Part shown: positions 50,513 through 59,288 of the stretch, piece after piece
Position numbering within the stretch: position 1 is the first letter of the stretch
How the letters are laid out: every line of letters starts with the position of its first letter
Assembly (NCBI RefSeq): GCF_003984645.1
Contig: NZ_RWKI01000004.1
Span: 1 to 64,000, forward strand
Direction: 5' to 3'
Length of the DNA: 64,000 nt
DNA from: Variovorax sp. MHTC-1
GTDB taxonomy: Bacteria; Pseudomonadota; Gammaproteobacteria; Burkholderiales; Burkholderiaceae_C
Position numbers and translations under genes: made by a program
Notes under the pieces: model-generated
Database searches by the model: none
Told to the model about the DNA's origin: nothing
The model's input: only the letters and a program-made list of their open reading frames with translations

Positions 50513-51793
50513 ATGGCTGCAGCGATTCGGTATGTGGCGGCGTCTCTGATGCTTGTCGCGGGATGCGGTGGCGGGGGCGGCGGTGGCAGCGTTGCCATCA
50601 GCGCCTTCGGGGTGGACGGGACGGCGGCGCCCGCACCGCCGCCGGCCGCCAACCCGCCGCCGCCGCCTCCAGCACCACCGGCCTCGCCGATGGTGGTCAA
50701 GGTGACCGAGCTGGCCTCCGGCCTCAACAGTCCCTGGGCCCTGGCCTTCCTGCCCGACGGCAAGCTGCTCGTGACGCAGCGCGGCGGGCAGATCCGGCTG
50801 CGCAATGCCGACGGCACGCCGGTCAACGGCGGGGCCGACCAGGTCAGCGGCGTTCCGCCGGTGGAGGCGGTCGGGCAGGGCGGCTTGCTCGACGTGGCCG
50901 TCGATCCGGCTTTCGCGAGCAATCGCCGCATCTACTTCAGCTATGCGGAGCGCGATACGGGCAACGCCAGCCTCAACAGCACCGCGGTGGCGCGCGCCGA
51001 GCTCGACGTCGCCAATCGCAGCCTGAGCAATCTTGTCGTCATCTATCGGCAACAGCCCAAGGTGCAGAGCAGCATGCATTTCGGCTCGCGGCTGGTGTTC
51101 GATCGCAACGGCCATCTCTTCGTGACCCTGGGCGAGCGCATGAGCATCGACCAGCGCGGCTTCGCCCAGGACCTGACGCGCGGCCACGGCAAGGTGGTGC
51201 GCATCACCACCGATGGCGTTCCGGCGCCGGGCAATCCCGACTTCGGCGTGGCCGGCGCGCAGCCGCATATCTGGAGCTACGGCCATCGCAATGTGCAGGG
51301 TGCCGCGCTGCATCCGGCGACCGGCGATCTGTGGATCAGCGAGCACGGGCCGCAGGGCGGCGATGAAGTCAACCTCAGCCTGCCCGGCAGGAACTACGGC
51401 TGGCCCATCATCAGCTACGGGCAGGAGTACGGCACGCTCACTCAGGTCGGCGAGGGCACGGCCAAGGCCGGCATGGAGCAGCCGCAGAGCTACTGGGAAA
51501 AGATCGATGGCTCGGCCTGGACGCCGGGCACGACGAAGTCCTCGATCGCGCCCAGCGGCATAGTCTTCTACACCGGCGATGCGTTGCCCGACTGGAAGGG
51601 CAACCTCTTCGTCGGCGCATTGGCGGGCACCGCGCTGTGGCGGCTCACGCTCAACGGCAACTCCGTGACGGGGCGCGAACGTCTTCTGGCCGATCGCGGC
51701 GAGCGCATCCGCGACGTCCGCCAGGGGCCGGACGGCTGGCTCTACCTGCTGACCGACAGCACCAACGGCAAGCTGCTGCGGCTGCAGCGCTAG
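50513..51793 (+). CDS. PQQ-dependent aldose sugar dehydrogenase-like lipoprotein
   Basis: 426 residues. Lipobox LVAGC with acylated Cys18, then Gly-rich and Pro-rich linker (to about residue 60). The YliI/Asd-type beta-propeller follows: LNSPWALAFLPDGKLLVTQRGGQIRL, GQGGLLDVAVDPAF, HFGSRLVFDRNGHLFVTLGER, SYGHRNVQG and HGPQGGDEVNL with the PQQ/Ca-contacting His and Asp. It should oxidise aldoses at the outside of the cell; whether PQQ is made is unknown from this window. The 4-bp overlap with the convergent TAXI gene leaves no space between. Confidence 0.88.
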   Translation: MAAAIRYVAASLMLVAGCGGGGGGGSVAISAFGVDGTAAPAPPPAANPPPPPPAPPASPMVVKVTELASGLNSPWALAFLPDGKLLVTQRGGQIRLRNADGTPVNGGADQVSGVPPVEAVGQGGLLDVAVDPAFASNRRIYFSYAERDTGNASLNSTAVARAELDVANRSLSNLVVIYRQQPKVQSSMHFGSRLVFDRNGHLFVTLGERMSIDQRGFAQDLTRGHGKVVRITTDGVPAPGNPDFGVAGAQPHIWSYGHRNVQGAALHPATGDLWISEHGPQGGDEVNLSLPGRNYGWPIISYGQEYGTLTQVGEGTAKAGMEQPQSYWEKIDGSAWTPGTTKSSIAPSGIVFYTGDALPDWKGNLFVGALAGTALWRLTLNGNSVTGRERLLADRGERIRDVRQGPDGWLYLLTDSTNGKLLRLQR

Positions 51794-53148
51794 GCCTTTG
51801 CGGCGGCGGGCACAACCGCCGGCATGCGCGCCAGCACCCGCTTGCGCACCGCATAGATGTTGTTGCGCAGCGCGTAGAGTTCTTCCGCATACGAGAGCGG
51901 TACCGCCACCTTGTTGACCACGCGGTCGAGGTTGTCCAGCTCCTCGATGAGCGCCTCGCGCTCGCCGGTTCCGGCCTCCAGCTTGTTCTCGACCTCGCGC
52001 AGGCGCGCATACCAGCGGAACACGCGCCGGCGCACGCGGAATTGGTAGAGCGGCGGCACCACGCGGCTCAGCGGCAGCATCAGCACCAGCAGGCCGCCGA
52101 GCACCAGCCACATGCGCTCCACCAAGTTGCTGGCCCAGAAGGGCAGATAGCGCTGCCAGAAAGGCGGCGTGCCGTTGATGGCGCGGTCGCCCTCGGGGCT
52201 GACCGGCAGCTCGCTGGTGCGGGTGTTCGGGAAGTCGCGTGCGCGGTTGAACCAGCCGGCGCCGCTATGCAGCGTTTGCGCGCTCTGTGCGAACAGTTGG
52301 CGCAGCGCGGGATGGGTTTCCTCGCGCGCCAGCAGCGAGGTGGTGGCAGCCAGCATCGACAAGTCCTGCGGCGGCAGGTCGGCCGCGAAGTCGACCACGC
52401 CGCGCGGCAGGGTCACCGCCTGCAGAAAGGCGAAGCGCCGCGAATAGGCATCGCTCTGGCCGAATTCCATCAGCTGGATGTCCGGCGCGCGCAGCAGCCG
52501 CTGCACCAGCGGCGACTGCGGCGCCGAGGCCAGCACGATCACGTCGAGCAGCCCGGCCTGCAGCGCCTCGATGGCGGGCGACTGCTCGAGGTTCGACAGT
52601 TGCAGCGTCTGCGGATCCATGTGGTTGGCGCGGAACATCCGCTCCATGATCTCGGGCACGCCGCTGCCGGGCTTGTCGACATTGACGCGCAAATTCTTGA
52701 ACTGCGCGAGCGACGTCAGCCGGCCGGTCTTGCGGTCGACCGCGCGCGCCGCGTCGGTGCGATAGAAGAACCACAGAGGTTCGTAGAACAGGCTGCCGAG
52801 CGAGCTGAGCCCCGCTTCTTCATCCGCCACCGGATCGGCGCTGCCGCCGCGCACGAAGCCCACGTCGGCGCCGCCGCTGCGCAGCAGTTGCAGGTTGTCC
52901 TGGGAGCCGTCGGTCGGCTTCAGCTCGACCTCGATGCCATTGGCCTTGAGCGCCGTGGCGTAGCGCTTGCCGAACTCGGCGTACGCGCTGCCGGCCGGTC
53001 CCGTCGCGAGGCTCACGTGCTTGGGCGGCTGCGGCTCCAGCCACCAGTAGGCGGCGATCAGCAGCCCGATGACGAGGAAGACCACGGGGCCGGCCGAAGC
53101 GATGAGATCGCGGATGGAGAGGAGGACGAGGCGGATGGTGCGGGGCAT
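51790..53148 (-). CDS. TAXI-family TRAP transporter binding protein with C-terminal membrane segments
   Basis: 452 residues. One N-terminal helix (residues 15-36, PVVFLVIGLLIAAYWWL) serves as anchor or signal. The TAXI core follows: HVSLATGPAGSAYAEFGKRYATALKANGIEVELKPTDGSQDNLQLLRSGGADVGFV. A second hydrophobic region about 350-372 (WLVLGGLLVLMLPLSRVVPPLY) and a charged coiled tail (RLREVENKLEAGTGEREALIEELDNLD) make it larger than soluble TAXI proteins of about 320 residues. No TRAP permease lies next to it, so it may act alone or with a distant one. Start at 53148 chosen to give MPRTIRLVLLS. Confidence 0.85.
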   Translation of the reverse strand: MPRTIRLVLLSIRDLIASAGPVVFLVIGLLIAAYWWLEPQPPKHVSLATGPAGSAYAEFGKRYATALKANGIEVELKPTDGSQDNLQLLRSGGADVGFVRGGSADPVADEEAGLSSLGSLFYEPLWFFYRTDAARAVDRKTGRLTSLAQFKNLRVNVDKPGSGVPEIMERMFRANHMDPQTLQLSNLEQSPAIEALQAGLLDVIVLASAPQSPLVQRLLRAPDIQLMEFGQSDAYSRRFAFLQAVTLPRGVVDFAADLPPQDLSMLAATTSLLAREETHPALRQLFAQSAQTLHSGAGWFNRARDFPNTRTSELPVSPEGDRAINGTPPFWQRYLPFWASNLVERMWLVLGGLLVLMLPLSRVVPPLYQFRVRRRVFRWYARLREVENKLEAGTGEREALIEELDNLDRVVNKVAVPLSYAEELYALRNNIYAVRKRVLARMPAVVPAAAKA

Positions 53149-53252
53149 GCGATGGGATGGAACGGTGCTCGAGGTCGCCGCGGGCGCGGCAGCGCGCATT
53201 TTGAGTGGCTTTGGGCCGCGCCTCGGTTACAAAGCGCGTGCGGCCGGCCCCT

Positions 53253-54272
53253 TTACCCCAGGTCCGCAGCGCAGGGAAAGCAGCTCTCTCCGATCCGCAC
53301 CGTGCGCGCCGCCCGCACCGCGCGCAGCGTCGCGCGTGCCACCACTTCTGCCGCCATGGTGCCCAGCACCGTCATGCCCGGCGCATCGCCTTCGAGCGGG
53401 ACGCGGCCGGTGGCGAGCGCGAACAGGGTGTCGCCGTCGCTCATGGTGTGAACCGGGTTGATCGCGCGCGCCAGGCCGTCGTGAGCAACGGCCGCGAGCC
53501 GGTTGGCCTGCACCTTGGTCAGCACGGCATCGGTCGCGATCACGCCCAGCGTGGTGTTGGTTCCGGCCAGGAGCGGCCGGGGCACATCGCCGCACAGCAG
53601 GGCGCGGCGCGTGTCGAGCAGCGCGCGGCCGTCCTCGGTGCGCGCGCCGGCCACCACCTGGGCGCTGTCCGGGTCGAGCACGTCGCCGAGCGCGTTGCAG
53701 GCGATCAGCGCGCCTACCGTCACGCCGTTGACGGTGATCGAGGCGGTGCCGATGCCGCCTTTCATCGCGCGGTGTACGCCGAAGAGCTTGCCCACCAGCG
53801 CGCCGCTGCCGGCGCCCACATTGCCTTCGGCCGGCGCGGCCGTCGAGGCCGCGTCGCAGGCCGCATAGCCGGCGGCGGCATCGGGCCGGATGCGCGCATC
53901 GCCGACCGGCAGGTCGAAGAGCACCGCGGCCGGGACGATCGGCAGCGTGCCGAAGCGCACGTCGAAGCCGATGCCACGCTCTTCCAGCCATTGCATCGCG
54001 CCGTCGGCGGCCGCCAGGCCCCAGGCGCTGCCGCCGGCGAGCATCACGGCATGCACCTGCTGGACGAAGTTGCCGGGCGCAAGCAGGTCGGTCTCGCGCG
54101 TGCCGGGCGCGGCGCCGCGCACATCCACGCCGGCCACCGCGCCTTCGCGCGCGAGGATCACGGTGCAGCCGGTCGGGCGGCGCGGGTCGCTGAAGTGACC
54201 GACTTCGATGCCGGAGACATCGGTGATGGCGCCCGCATCCGGGGCCGGGGAGGAGGCTTGTGCATCAGACAT
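53253..54272 (-). CDS. P1-family (S58/DmpA-like) aminopeptidase
   Basis: 339 residues of the self-processing N-terminal-nucleophile hydrolase family DmpA/BapA. TDVSGIEVGHFSDPRRPTGCTVIL opens the alpha subunit; AVMLAGGSAWGLAAADGAMQWLEERGIGF is conserved. The cleavage and nucleophile region is GTNTTLGVIATDA (237-249). Members here have Ser or Thr at the nucleophile position; the Thr of NTT is the candidate. Substrate may be beta-amino or D-amino peptides, not certain. Overlaps the CDF gene by 8 bp, so co-transcribed. Confidence 0.88.
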   Translation of the reverse strand: MSDAQASSPAPDAGAITDVSGIEVGHFSDPRRPTGCTVILAREGAVAGVDVRGAAPGTRETDLLAPGNFVQQVHAVMLAGGSAWGLAAADGAMQWLEERGIGFDVRFGTLPIVPAAVLFDLPVGDARIRPDAAAGYAACDAASTAAPAEGNVGAGSGALVGKLFGVHRAMKGGIGTASITVNGVTVGALIACNALGDVLDPDSAQVVAGARTEDGRALLDTRRALLCGDVPRPLLAGTNTTLGVIATDAVLTKVQANRLAAVAHDGLARAINPVHTMSDGDTLFALATGRVPLEGDAPGMTVLGTMAAEVVARATLRAVRAARTVRIGESCFPCAADLG

Positions 54273-54912
54273 CGCCGGCGATTATGGGACCGCGGCGCAA
54301 TTCGCCGCGCGCCTGCCGCAGCACCGACCAGCCGCCGCTGATCGCGAGCGCAGCCATCGCCGCGGCCACCGCGAGGTCGGGCCAGGCGGTGCCGGTGCCG
54401 AAGACGCCCAGCGCCGCGAGCATCACCGCCACGTTGCCGATGGCGTCGTTGCGCGAGCACAGCCATACGCTGCGCATGTTGGCGTCGCCCTCGCGGAAGG
54501 CGTAGAGCAGTACGGCCACCAGCACGTTGACGCCCAGCGCCAGCGCGCCGACCAGGCCCATGGTCAGAGCCTCGGGCGGCACGCCCTGCGTGGCCGACCA
54601 GAGCGTCTTGGAGGCCACGAAGACGCCGAAGCCCAGCATGCTGAGCCCCTTGAGCACGGCCGCGCGCGCACGCCACGCGAGGCCCATCGAGAGCACGGCC
54701 AGGCTCACGCCGTAGTTGGCGGCATCGCCGAAGAAGTCGATCGCATCGGCCAGGAGAGAGACCGAGCCCGAGCGAAAGCCGGCGCCGATCTCGATCGCGA
54801 ACATGGCCATGTTGAGGGCCAGCGCCACCCACAGCACGCGCCTGTAGCGCGGCGTGTCGGAGGCCGAAAGATGTTCGTGGTCGTGATCGTGTTCGCAGCA
54901 GTTCGCAGACAT
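54265..54912 (-). CDS. CDF-type cation efflux protein (short form)
   Basis: 215 residues. A His/Cys-rich N-terminus (CCEHDHDHEH) precedes six hydrophobic segments. LLADAIDFFGDAANY (helix 2) and SRNDAIGNVAVMLA (helix 5) carry the metal-binding Asp and Asn residues of CDF transporters. The usual cytoplasmic C-terminal domain is missing, and the protein ends at helix 6. It probably exports Zn, Cd or Pb in exchange for protons. A MerR-type promoter with 19-bp spacing lies upstream, and the CadR-like gene is divergent. Confidence 0.9.
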   Translation of the reverse strand: MSANCCEHDHDHEHLSASDTPRYRRVLWVALALNMAMFAIEIGAGFRSGSVSLLADAIDFFGDAANYGVSLAVLSMGLAWRARAAVLKGLSMLGFGVFVASKTLWSATQGVPPEALTMGLVGALALGVNVLVAVLLYAFREGDANMRSVWLCSRNDAIGNVAVMLAALGVFGTGTAWPDLAVAAAMAALAISGGWSVLRQARGELRRGPIIAGDV

Positions 54913-54933
54913 GGTTTCTCCAGGGATGGCACC

Positions 54934-54964
54934 ATTGGAAAGGTTGAAGTCACTGGAAGGTCAA
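54934..54964 (-). promoter_or_regulatory. MerR-type promoter of the CDF gene
   Basis: Minus strand: -35 TTGACC (54959-54964), 19-bp spacer, -10 TCCAAT (54934-54939). The 19-bp spacing is the hallmark of MerR-activated promoters. Imperfect dyad symmetry (ACCTTCCAGT against ACTTCAACCT) fills the spacer. The CadR-like start codon at 54968 is 4 bp away, so binding could also affect its own gene. Confidence 0.6.
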
Positions 54965-54967
54965 GCC

Positions 54968-55441
54968 ATGGCAGTCGAGAGTCCGCCCATCGAGCAGGGT
55001 TACCGCATCGGCGATGCCGCTGCACGCAGCGGCGTGAGCGCCACCAACATCCGCTACTACGAAAAGGAAGGGCTGATCGCGCCGCAGGCCCGAGGCGACA
55101 ACAGCTACCGGCTCTACACCGATGCCGACGTGCACCGGCTGCGCTTCATCCGCCTGTGCCGCGCGATGGACATGTCGCTCGACGAGGTGCGCACCCTGCT
55201 CGGGCTCGACCTGCGCAGCAAGGCCGACTGCGCCGCGGCCTGCGTCGCGCTCGATGCGCATCTTGGGCATGTGCGCGAACGACTGCGCGAGCTGCGCTCG
55301 CTCGAAAAAGAGCTGATCGCGCTGCGCGACTGCTGCGACGGCACCGATGCGCAATGCCACATCATCGAAGCCCTGCATGCGCGGGCCGACCGCCAGCCGC
55401 TGGCGGGTGCGCAGCGCACGCGGGCCGCGCGCCACGTGTGA
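54968..55441 (+). CDS. cadR: Cd(II)/Pb(II)-responsive MerR regulator, CadR-like
   Basis: 157 residues. The MerR helix-turn-helix reads YRIGDAAARSGVSATNIRYYEKEGLIAPQARGDNSYRLYTDADVHRLRFI. The dimerisation helix ends in cysteines (ADCAAAC and later CCDGTDAQCH), as in CadR/PbrR sensors. The start at 54968 leaves the HTH near the N-terminus. It is divergent from the CDF gene, its likely target. Cd/Pb versus Zn is not decided by the sequence. Confidence 0.9.
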   Translation: MAVESPPIEQGYRIGDAAARSGVSATNIRYYEKEGLIAPQARGDNSYRLYTDADVHRLRFIRLCRAMDMSLDEVRTLLGLDLRSKADCAAACVALDAHLGHVRERLRELRSLEKELIALRDCCDGTDAQCHIIEALHARADRQPLAGAQRTRAARHV

Positions 55442-55469
55442 GCCGCCAAGGCCTGTCGACAGGCCCAGC

Positions 55470-56462
55470 TCAGCGGCCGAGCCCGGCAGGCAGCGCCATC
55501 CCGCGCTCGCGCATCACGTCGCGCAATATCGCCGGGTCGTCGGTGATGATGCCGTCCACCTTCCAGTCCATCAGCTTCGCCATGTCGGCGCGCTGGTTCA
55601 CGGTCCAGGGCACGACCTGGAAGCCGAACGATTGCGCTTCCTTCACCTGCGCGGCCGTGAGATCGTTGAAGGCCGGCGACCAGATCACTGCGCTCTTGCT
55701 CTCGCCCGCGGCGGCCTTCACGAGACGCGGTACCGAGCCGAAGTCCTCGAGGCGCAGGCCCGAGGTCCAGCGGCTGTCCTTCAAGGTGCGGCCGCTCGTG
55801 AGATAGGCACGCCGCATCTGCGGCGCCCATTGGCCGACCAGCGCGAGCGCGCGCCAGTCGAAGCTCTGGATGGTCACGCGCGGGGCCATGCCGTATTTGT
55901 CGATCTCGGCCAGCAGGGCGCGCACCATCTCATCGGGCGGCGCGGTTTCGTCAGGCCGTGTCGGGTCCAGCTTGGTCTCGATGTTGAAGCGGATCTGCGT
56001 GGCGCCGCGCTCGCGCACGCGCTCGAACAGCGCAGCCAGCGTCGGGATGCGTTCGCCGTCGCTCACCAGCTGCTTCGCGAACTGCTTGCCATAGCTGGTG
56101 GCGGGATCGATGCGGCCCACGTCGTAGGCCTGCAGCTGCGACAGCCTCAGCGAACGGAGCGCCGGGCCCTTGGCGGCGAGGAAAGCACCGCTCGCGTCGC
56201 GCGTGTGGTCCGGGTTGAGCACGGTGTCGTGCGAGATCACCACCACACCGTCGGCCGTGAGTCCGATGTCGAGCTCGAGCGTATCGACGCCCATCTCCAT
56301 CGCGTTCGTGAAAGCGGCCAGCGTGTTTTCGGGCGCCAGCGCACGGCCGCCGCGGTGGGCTTGCAGGTCGAAGGCGCGCTGCGCGCCAGGATCGAGCGCT
56401 GCGCAACCCGCTAGCATCGATGCCGCGATCAGCCAAGTCGCAAGGCGAGGGGTGAACTTCAT
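55470..56462 (-). CDS. Glycerophosphodiester phosphodiesterase, lipoprotein
   Basis: 330 residues. Lipobox MLAGC with Cys20 acylated. Catalytic core LQAHRGGRALAPENTLAAFTNAMEMGVDTLELDIGLTADGVVVISHD has the two catalytic His residues and metal-binding Glu-Asp-x-Asp pattern. NIETKL and the C-terminal WTVNQ...DGIITDDP complete the TIM-barrel family. It hydrolyses glycerophosphodiesters to glycerol-3-phosphate and an alcohol. The ATG overlaps the stop of the DUF1439 gene by 4 bp. Confidence 0.93.
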   Translation of the reverse strand: MKFTPRLATWLIAASMLAGCAALDPGAQRAFDLQAHRGGRALAPENTLAAFTNAMEMGVDTLELDIGLTADGVVVISHDTVLNPDHTRDASGAFLAAKGPALRSLRLSQLQAYDVGRIDPATSYGKQFAKQLVSDGERIPTLAALFERVRERGATQIRFNIETKLDPTRPDETAPPDEMVRALLAEIDKYGMAPRVTIQSFDWRALALVGQWAPQMRRAYLTSGRTLKDSRWTSGLRLEDFGSVPRLVKAAAGESKSAVIWSPAFNDLTAAQVKEAQSFGFQVVPWTVNQRADMAKLMDWKVDGIITDDPAILRDVMRERGMALPAGLGR

Positions 56463-57037
56463 TTGAGTTCTACCTTGATGCCGTCCTGTTGCACGGTGAT
56501 GTCACCGATCTCGTAGGTCTTGCGGCCCACGGTCAGCTCTTCGGCAGTGAAGGTGCGTAGCGCCTGGCCATGCAGCATCTCCTGCGCGACCAGCGCGCCG
56601 ATCTGCTGCAGGCGCTCGGCATCGCGGCCGGTCACGCCCTGCAGTTCCAGACGCTCGGCCTTGGGCTGGTCGAGCCGCAGCGCACGCGCCGGCGCGTCGT
56701 ACTTGAGCGCGCTGCTGACCGAGACCACGCCTTCGACGGCGGACGGCCGCAGCAGCGGGCTCGCGATCGAGAGCACGGCCGTGATCGCCGCGCGATTGGC
56801 CTTCGCATCGAGGCCCAGCTGCGGATCGCGCAGGCCGACGGTGAAGATCTCGGCATAGCGCTGCTGCACCGGAAAGCGCTTCGCGATCTGCGCCTGCAGC
56901 TCTTCGCGGCTCGCGGTGTACTCGCTGGTGAAGAAGTTGAAGCCGGCGAGCGCCGCGAAAGGCGCCGGCGCTGCGGCGGCAGCCAGCAGTGCGCGCAGGA
57001 GAACGCGGCGGGAAATGAGGGAAGAGCGGTTGCGCAT
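56459..57037 (-). CDS. DUF1439 (YceB-like) exported protein
   Basis: 192 residues. A twin-Arg-like start (ISRRVLLRALLAAAAAPAPFAALA) is a signal peptide but without a full Tat consensus. The mature part has FFTSEYTASREELQAQIAKRFPVQQRYAEIFTVGLRDPQLGLDAKANR, the DUF1439 pattern. These proteins resemble the lipocalin/tubular lipid-binding type; function unknown. Coupled by 4-bp overlap to the GDPD gene. Confidence 0.85.
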   Translation of the reverse strand: MRNRSSLISRRVLLRALLAAAAAPAPFAALAGFNFFTSEYTASREELQAQIAKRFPVQQRYAEIFTVGLRDPQLGLDAKANRAAITAVLSIASPLLRPSAVEGVVSVSSALKYDAPARALRLDQPKAERLELQGVTGRDAERLQQIGALVAQEMLHGQALRTFTAEELTVGRKTYEIGDITVQQDGIKVELK

Positions 57038-57085
57038 ACCGCTCGGAGCTTGCCACAGGCGGGAGGTTCCTCCTCCCGGAGGCCT

Positions 57086-57853
57086 TCAGTCGTGAAGCGA
57101 CGAAAGGAACTGTTTCAATTCCGCCGTCTGCGGATTCCCGAACAGCTCCGCCGGCGGCCCCATCTCGTGCACGCGCCCCTGGTGCATGAAGATCACGCGG
57201 TCGCTGACCTTGCGCGCGAAGCTCATCTCGTGCGTCACCATCAAGAGGGTCATGCCCTCGTCGGCCAGCGATTCGACCACGCGCAGCACCTCGCCCACCA
57301 GTTCGGGATCGAGCGCCGACGTGATCTCGTCGCACAGCAGCACGGCCGGCTCCATCGCGAGCGCGCGCGCGATCGCCACGCGCTGCTGCTGGCCGCCGGA
57401 GAGCTGGTCGGGCATGGCGTCGAACTTCTCGGCCAGGCCGACGCGCTCGAGCAGCTTGCGCGCCTGCGAGGCGGCTTCCGTGCCGTTGCGTTTCTTGACC
57501 AGCGTCGGCGCGAGCATCACGTTCTTGCCGACCGTGAGATGCGGGAAGAGGTTGAAGCTCTGGAAGATCATGCCCACGTGCTGGCGCAGCTCGCGCATGG
57601 CCATCGCGCTTTCGTGCAGCAGCGGCTTGCCGTCGACCGTGAGCGATCCGTCCTGGAAAACTTCGAGCCCGTTGATGCAGCGCAGGAGCGTGCTCTTGCC
57701 CGAGCCGCTCTTGCCGATGATGGCGATCACCTCGCCCCGCCTGACGTCGAGGTCGATGCCTTTCAGCACCTCGTTGCTGCCGTAGGACTTGCGCAGCGCG
57801 GTGATGCGCACGATGGGCGTTGCGAGGGCAGGAGCTTCAGCGACGAGCGCCAT
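57086..57853 (-). CDS. Polar amino-acid ABC transporter ATPase, GlnQ-like
   Basis: 255 residues. Walker A IGKSGSGKSTLLRCINGL, signature LSGGQQQRVAIARALA, Walker B VLLCDEITSALDPELVGEVL and VTHEMSFARKVSDRVIFMHQGRVHEMG are typical of GlnQ/HisP. It overlaps the preceding permease by 17 bp. Last gene of the GntR-SBP-permease-permease-ATPase operon. Confidence 0.93.
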   Translation of the reverse strand: MALVAEAPALATPIVRITALRKSYGSNEVLKGIDLDVRRGEVIAIIGKSGSGKSTLLRCINGLEVFQDGSLTVDGKPLLHESAMAMRELRQHVGMIFQSFNLFPHLTVGKNVMLAPTLVKKRNGTEAASQARKLLERVGLAEKFDAMPDQLSGGQQQRVAIARALAMEPAVLLCDEITSALDPELVGEVLRVVESLADEGMTLLMVTHEMSFARKVSDRVIFMHQGRVHEMGPPAELFGNPQTAELKQFLSSLHD

Positions 57854-58490
57854 GGATCTTCCTTTCGAGGTTCTTGGCGTACAGGCTCACCGGAAAGCAC
57901 AGCACGAAGTAGAGCAGGGCGACGCAGCTGAAGACCACGAAGGGCTTGAAGGTCGCGTTCGAGATCATGCTGCCGGCCTTGGTGAGCTCGACGAAGCCGA
58001 TCACCGAGGCCAGCGCGGTGCCCTTGATCACCTGCACCAGGAAACCCACGGTGGGCGCGACCGCGATGCGCGTGGCCTGCGGCAGGATCACGTGGCGCAT
58101 CTGCTCGCCGAAGCTCAAGGCGAGGCTGCCCGACGCTTCCCACTGGCCCTTGGGAATGGAGGCCACGCAGCCGCGCCAGATCTCGGTGAGGAAGGCGCTG
58201 GTGTAGAGCGTGAGCGCCACCGAGGCGGCGGTCCAGGCGGAGACCTCGATGCCGAGGAGCGCGATGCCGAAGTAGGCCAGGAACAATTGCATCAGCAGCG
58301 GCGTGCCCTGGAACAGCTGCACGTAGAGGCCGATCAGCCGCTCGGCGACCGGCCCGCCCGACAGGCGCACGAAGAGCAGCACCGCGCCCACGAAGCCGCC
58401 GCCGACGAAGGCGATCAGCGACAGCGCCACCGTCCAGCGCAAGGCGAGCAGCAGGTTGCGCAGGATGTCCCAGAGGGAGAACTCGACCAT
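57837..58490 (-). CDS. Polar amino-acid ABC transporter permease
   Basis: 217 residues with five hydrophobic segments of the HisMQ type. The EAA loop is GQWEASGSLALSFGEQMRHVILPQATRIAVAP. It follows the other permease after 10 bp and overlaps the ATPase gene. A heterodimer with the 58501 protein is expected. Confidence 0.92.
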   Translation of the reverse strand: MVEFSLWDILRNLLLALRWTVALSLIAFVGGGFVGAVLLFVRLSGGPVAERLIGLYVQLFQGTPLLMQLFLAYFGIALLGIEVSAWTAASVALTLYTSAFLTEIWRGCVASIPKGQWEASGSLALSFGEQMRHVILPQATRIAVAPTVGFLVQVIKGTALASVIGFVELTKAGSMISNATFKPFVVFSCVALLYFVLCFPVSLYAKNLERKIHGARR

Positions 58491-58500
58491 CTCGACGCTC

Positions 58501-59157
58501 CTATCGGCCGAAGAAGAACTTCGGCCCTGCCCAGTTGAGCAGCTTGCGTGTTCCGACCGAGAGCGCCAAGTAGATCAGCGTCGCGATGATGAAGGCCTCG
58601 AAGGCGCGGAAGTTGCGGCTCTGGATCAGGTTGGCCGCATAGCTCAGCTCCTCGGTCGAGATCTGGCTGCACACGGCCGAGCCCAGCATCACGATGATGA
58701 TCTGGCTCACCATCGCGGGCCATACCTTCTTCAACGCCGGCGGCAGCACCACGCGCGTGAACACCTGCACCTTGTTGAGCGCGAGGCTCACTGCGGCCTC
58801 GATCTGCCCGCGCGGCGTGGCCTCGATGCCGGCGCGGATGATCTCGGTCGCATAGGCGCCGAGGTTCATCACCATCGCGATGATCGAGGCCAGTTCGGGG
58901 GAAAGCTTGAATCCCGCCGCCGGCAGGCCGAAGAAGATGAAGAACAGCTGCACGATGAAGGGCGTGTTGCGGATCAGCTCCACATAGCTGCCCACGATCC
59001 AGCGCAGCCAGGCCGGCCCGCTCGCGCGGGCCCAGGCGCAGGCGATGCCGACCACCATGCCGATCAGCGTGGCGACGAACGTGAGGCCCAGCGTCCACAC
59101 GATGCCCTTGGCCAGGAGCGGCCAGTCGACGAGCACCGCGCCGAAATCGAAGTTCAT
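58501..59157 (-). CDS. Polar amino-acid ABC transporter permease
   Basis: 218 residues, five helices. EAA loop GQIEAAVSLALNKVQVFTRVVLPPALKKVWPAM. Paralogue of the 57837 permease. It is separated from the upstream binding-protein gene by 131 bp with hairpin repeats. Confidence 0.92.
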   Translation of the reverse strand: MNFDFGAVLVDWPLLAKGIVWTLGLTFVATLIGMVVGIACAWARASGPAWLRWIVGSYVELIRNTPFIVQLFFIFFGLPAAGFKLSPELASIIAMVMNLGAYATEIIRAGIEATPRGQIEAAVSLALNKVQVFTRVVLPPALKKVWPAMVSQIIIVMLGSAVCSQISTEELSYAANLIQSRNFRAFEAFIIATLIYLALSVGTRKLLNWAGPKFFFGR

Positions 59158-59173
59158 GTGCTGACCTTATGGA

Positions 59174-59288
59174 GCGGCGTCGCCGCGACTGTTCGGGAAA
59201 CACCGCGGAACCGGCTTTGCCGGGCCGCTGGTGTTGCCCCCTTGAGGAGGGATTCGGCTACACGAAGCGAGCAAGAAACGGGGGTGGG
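59174..59288. repeat. Hairpin-rich intergenic repeat between the binding protein and permease genes
   Basis: GCGGCG/CGCCGC (59174-59186, 1-nt loop), CCGGC/GCCGG with TTT loop (59211-59223), and the stretch TTGCCCCCTTGAGGAGGGATTCGGC... GGGGGTGGGTC to 59290. The last resembles a repeated intergenic element that I recall from Comamonadaceae genomes. No T-run. Like the fbpA-fbpB spacer it may protect the binding-protein mRNA. Confidence 0.45.
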
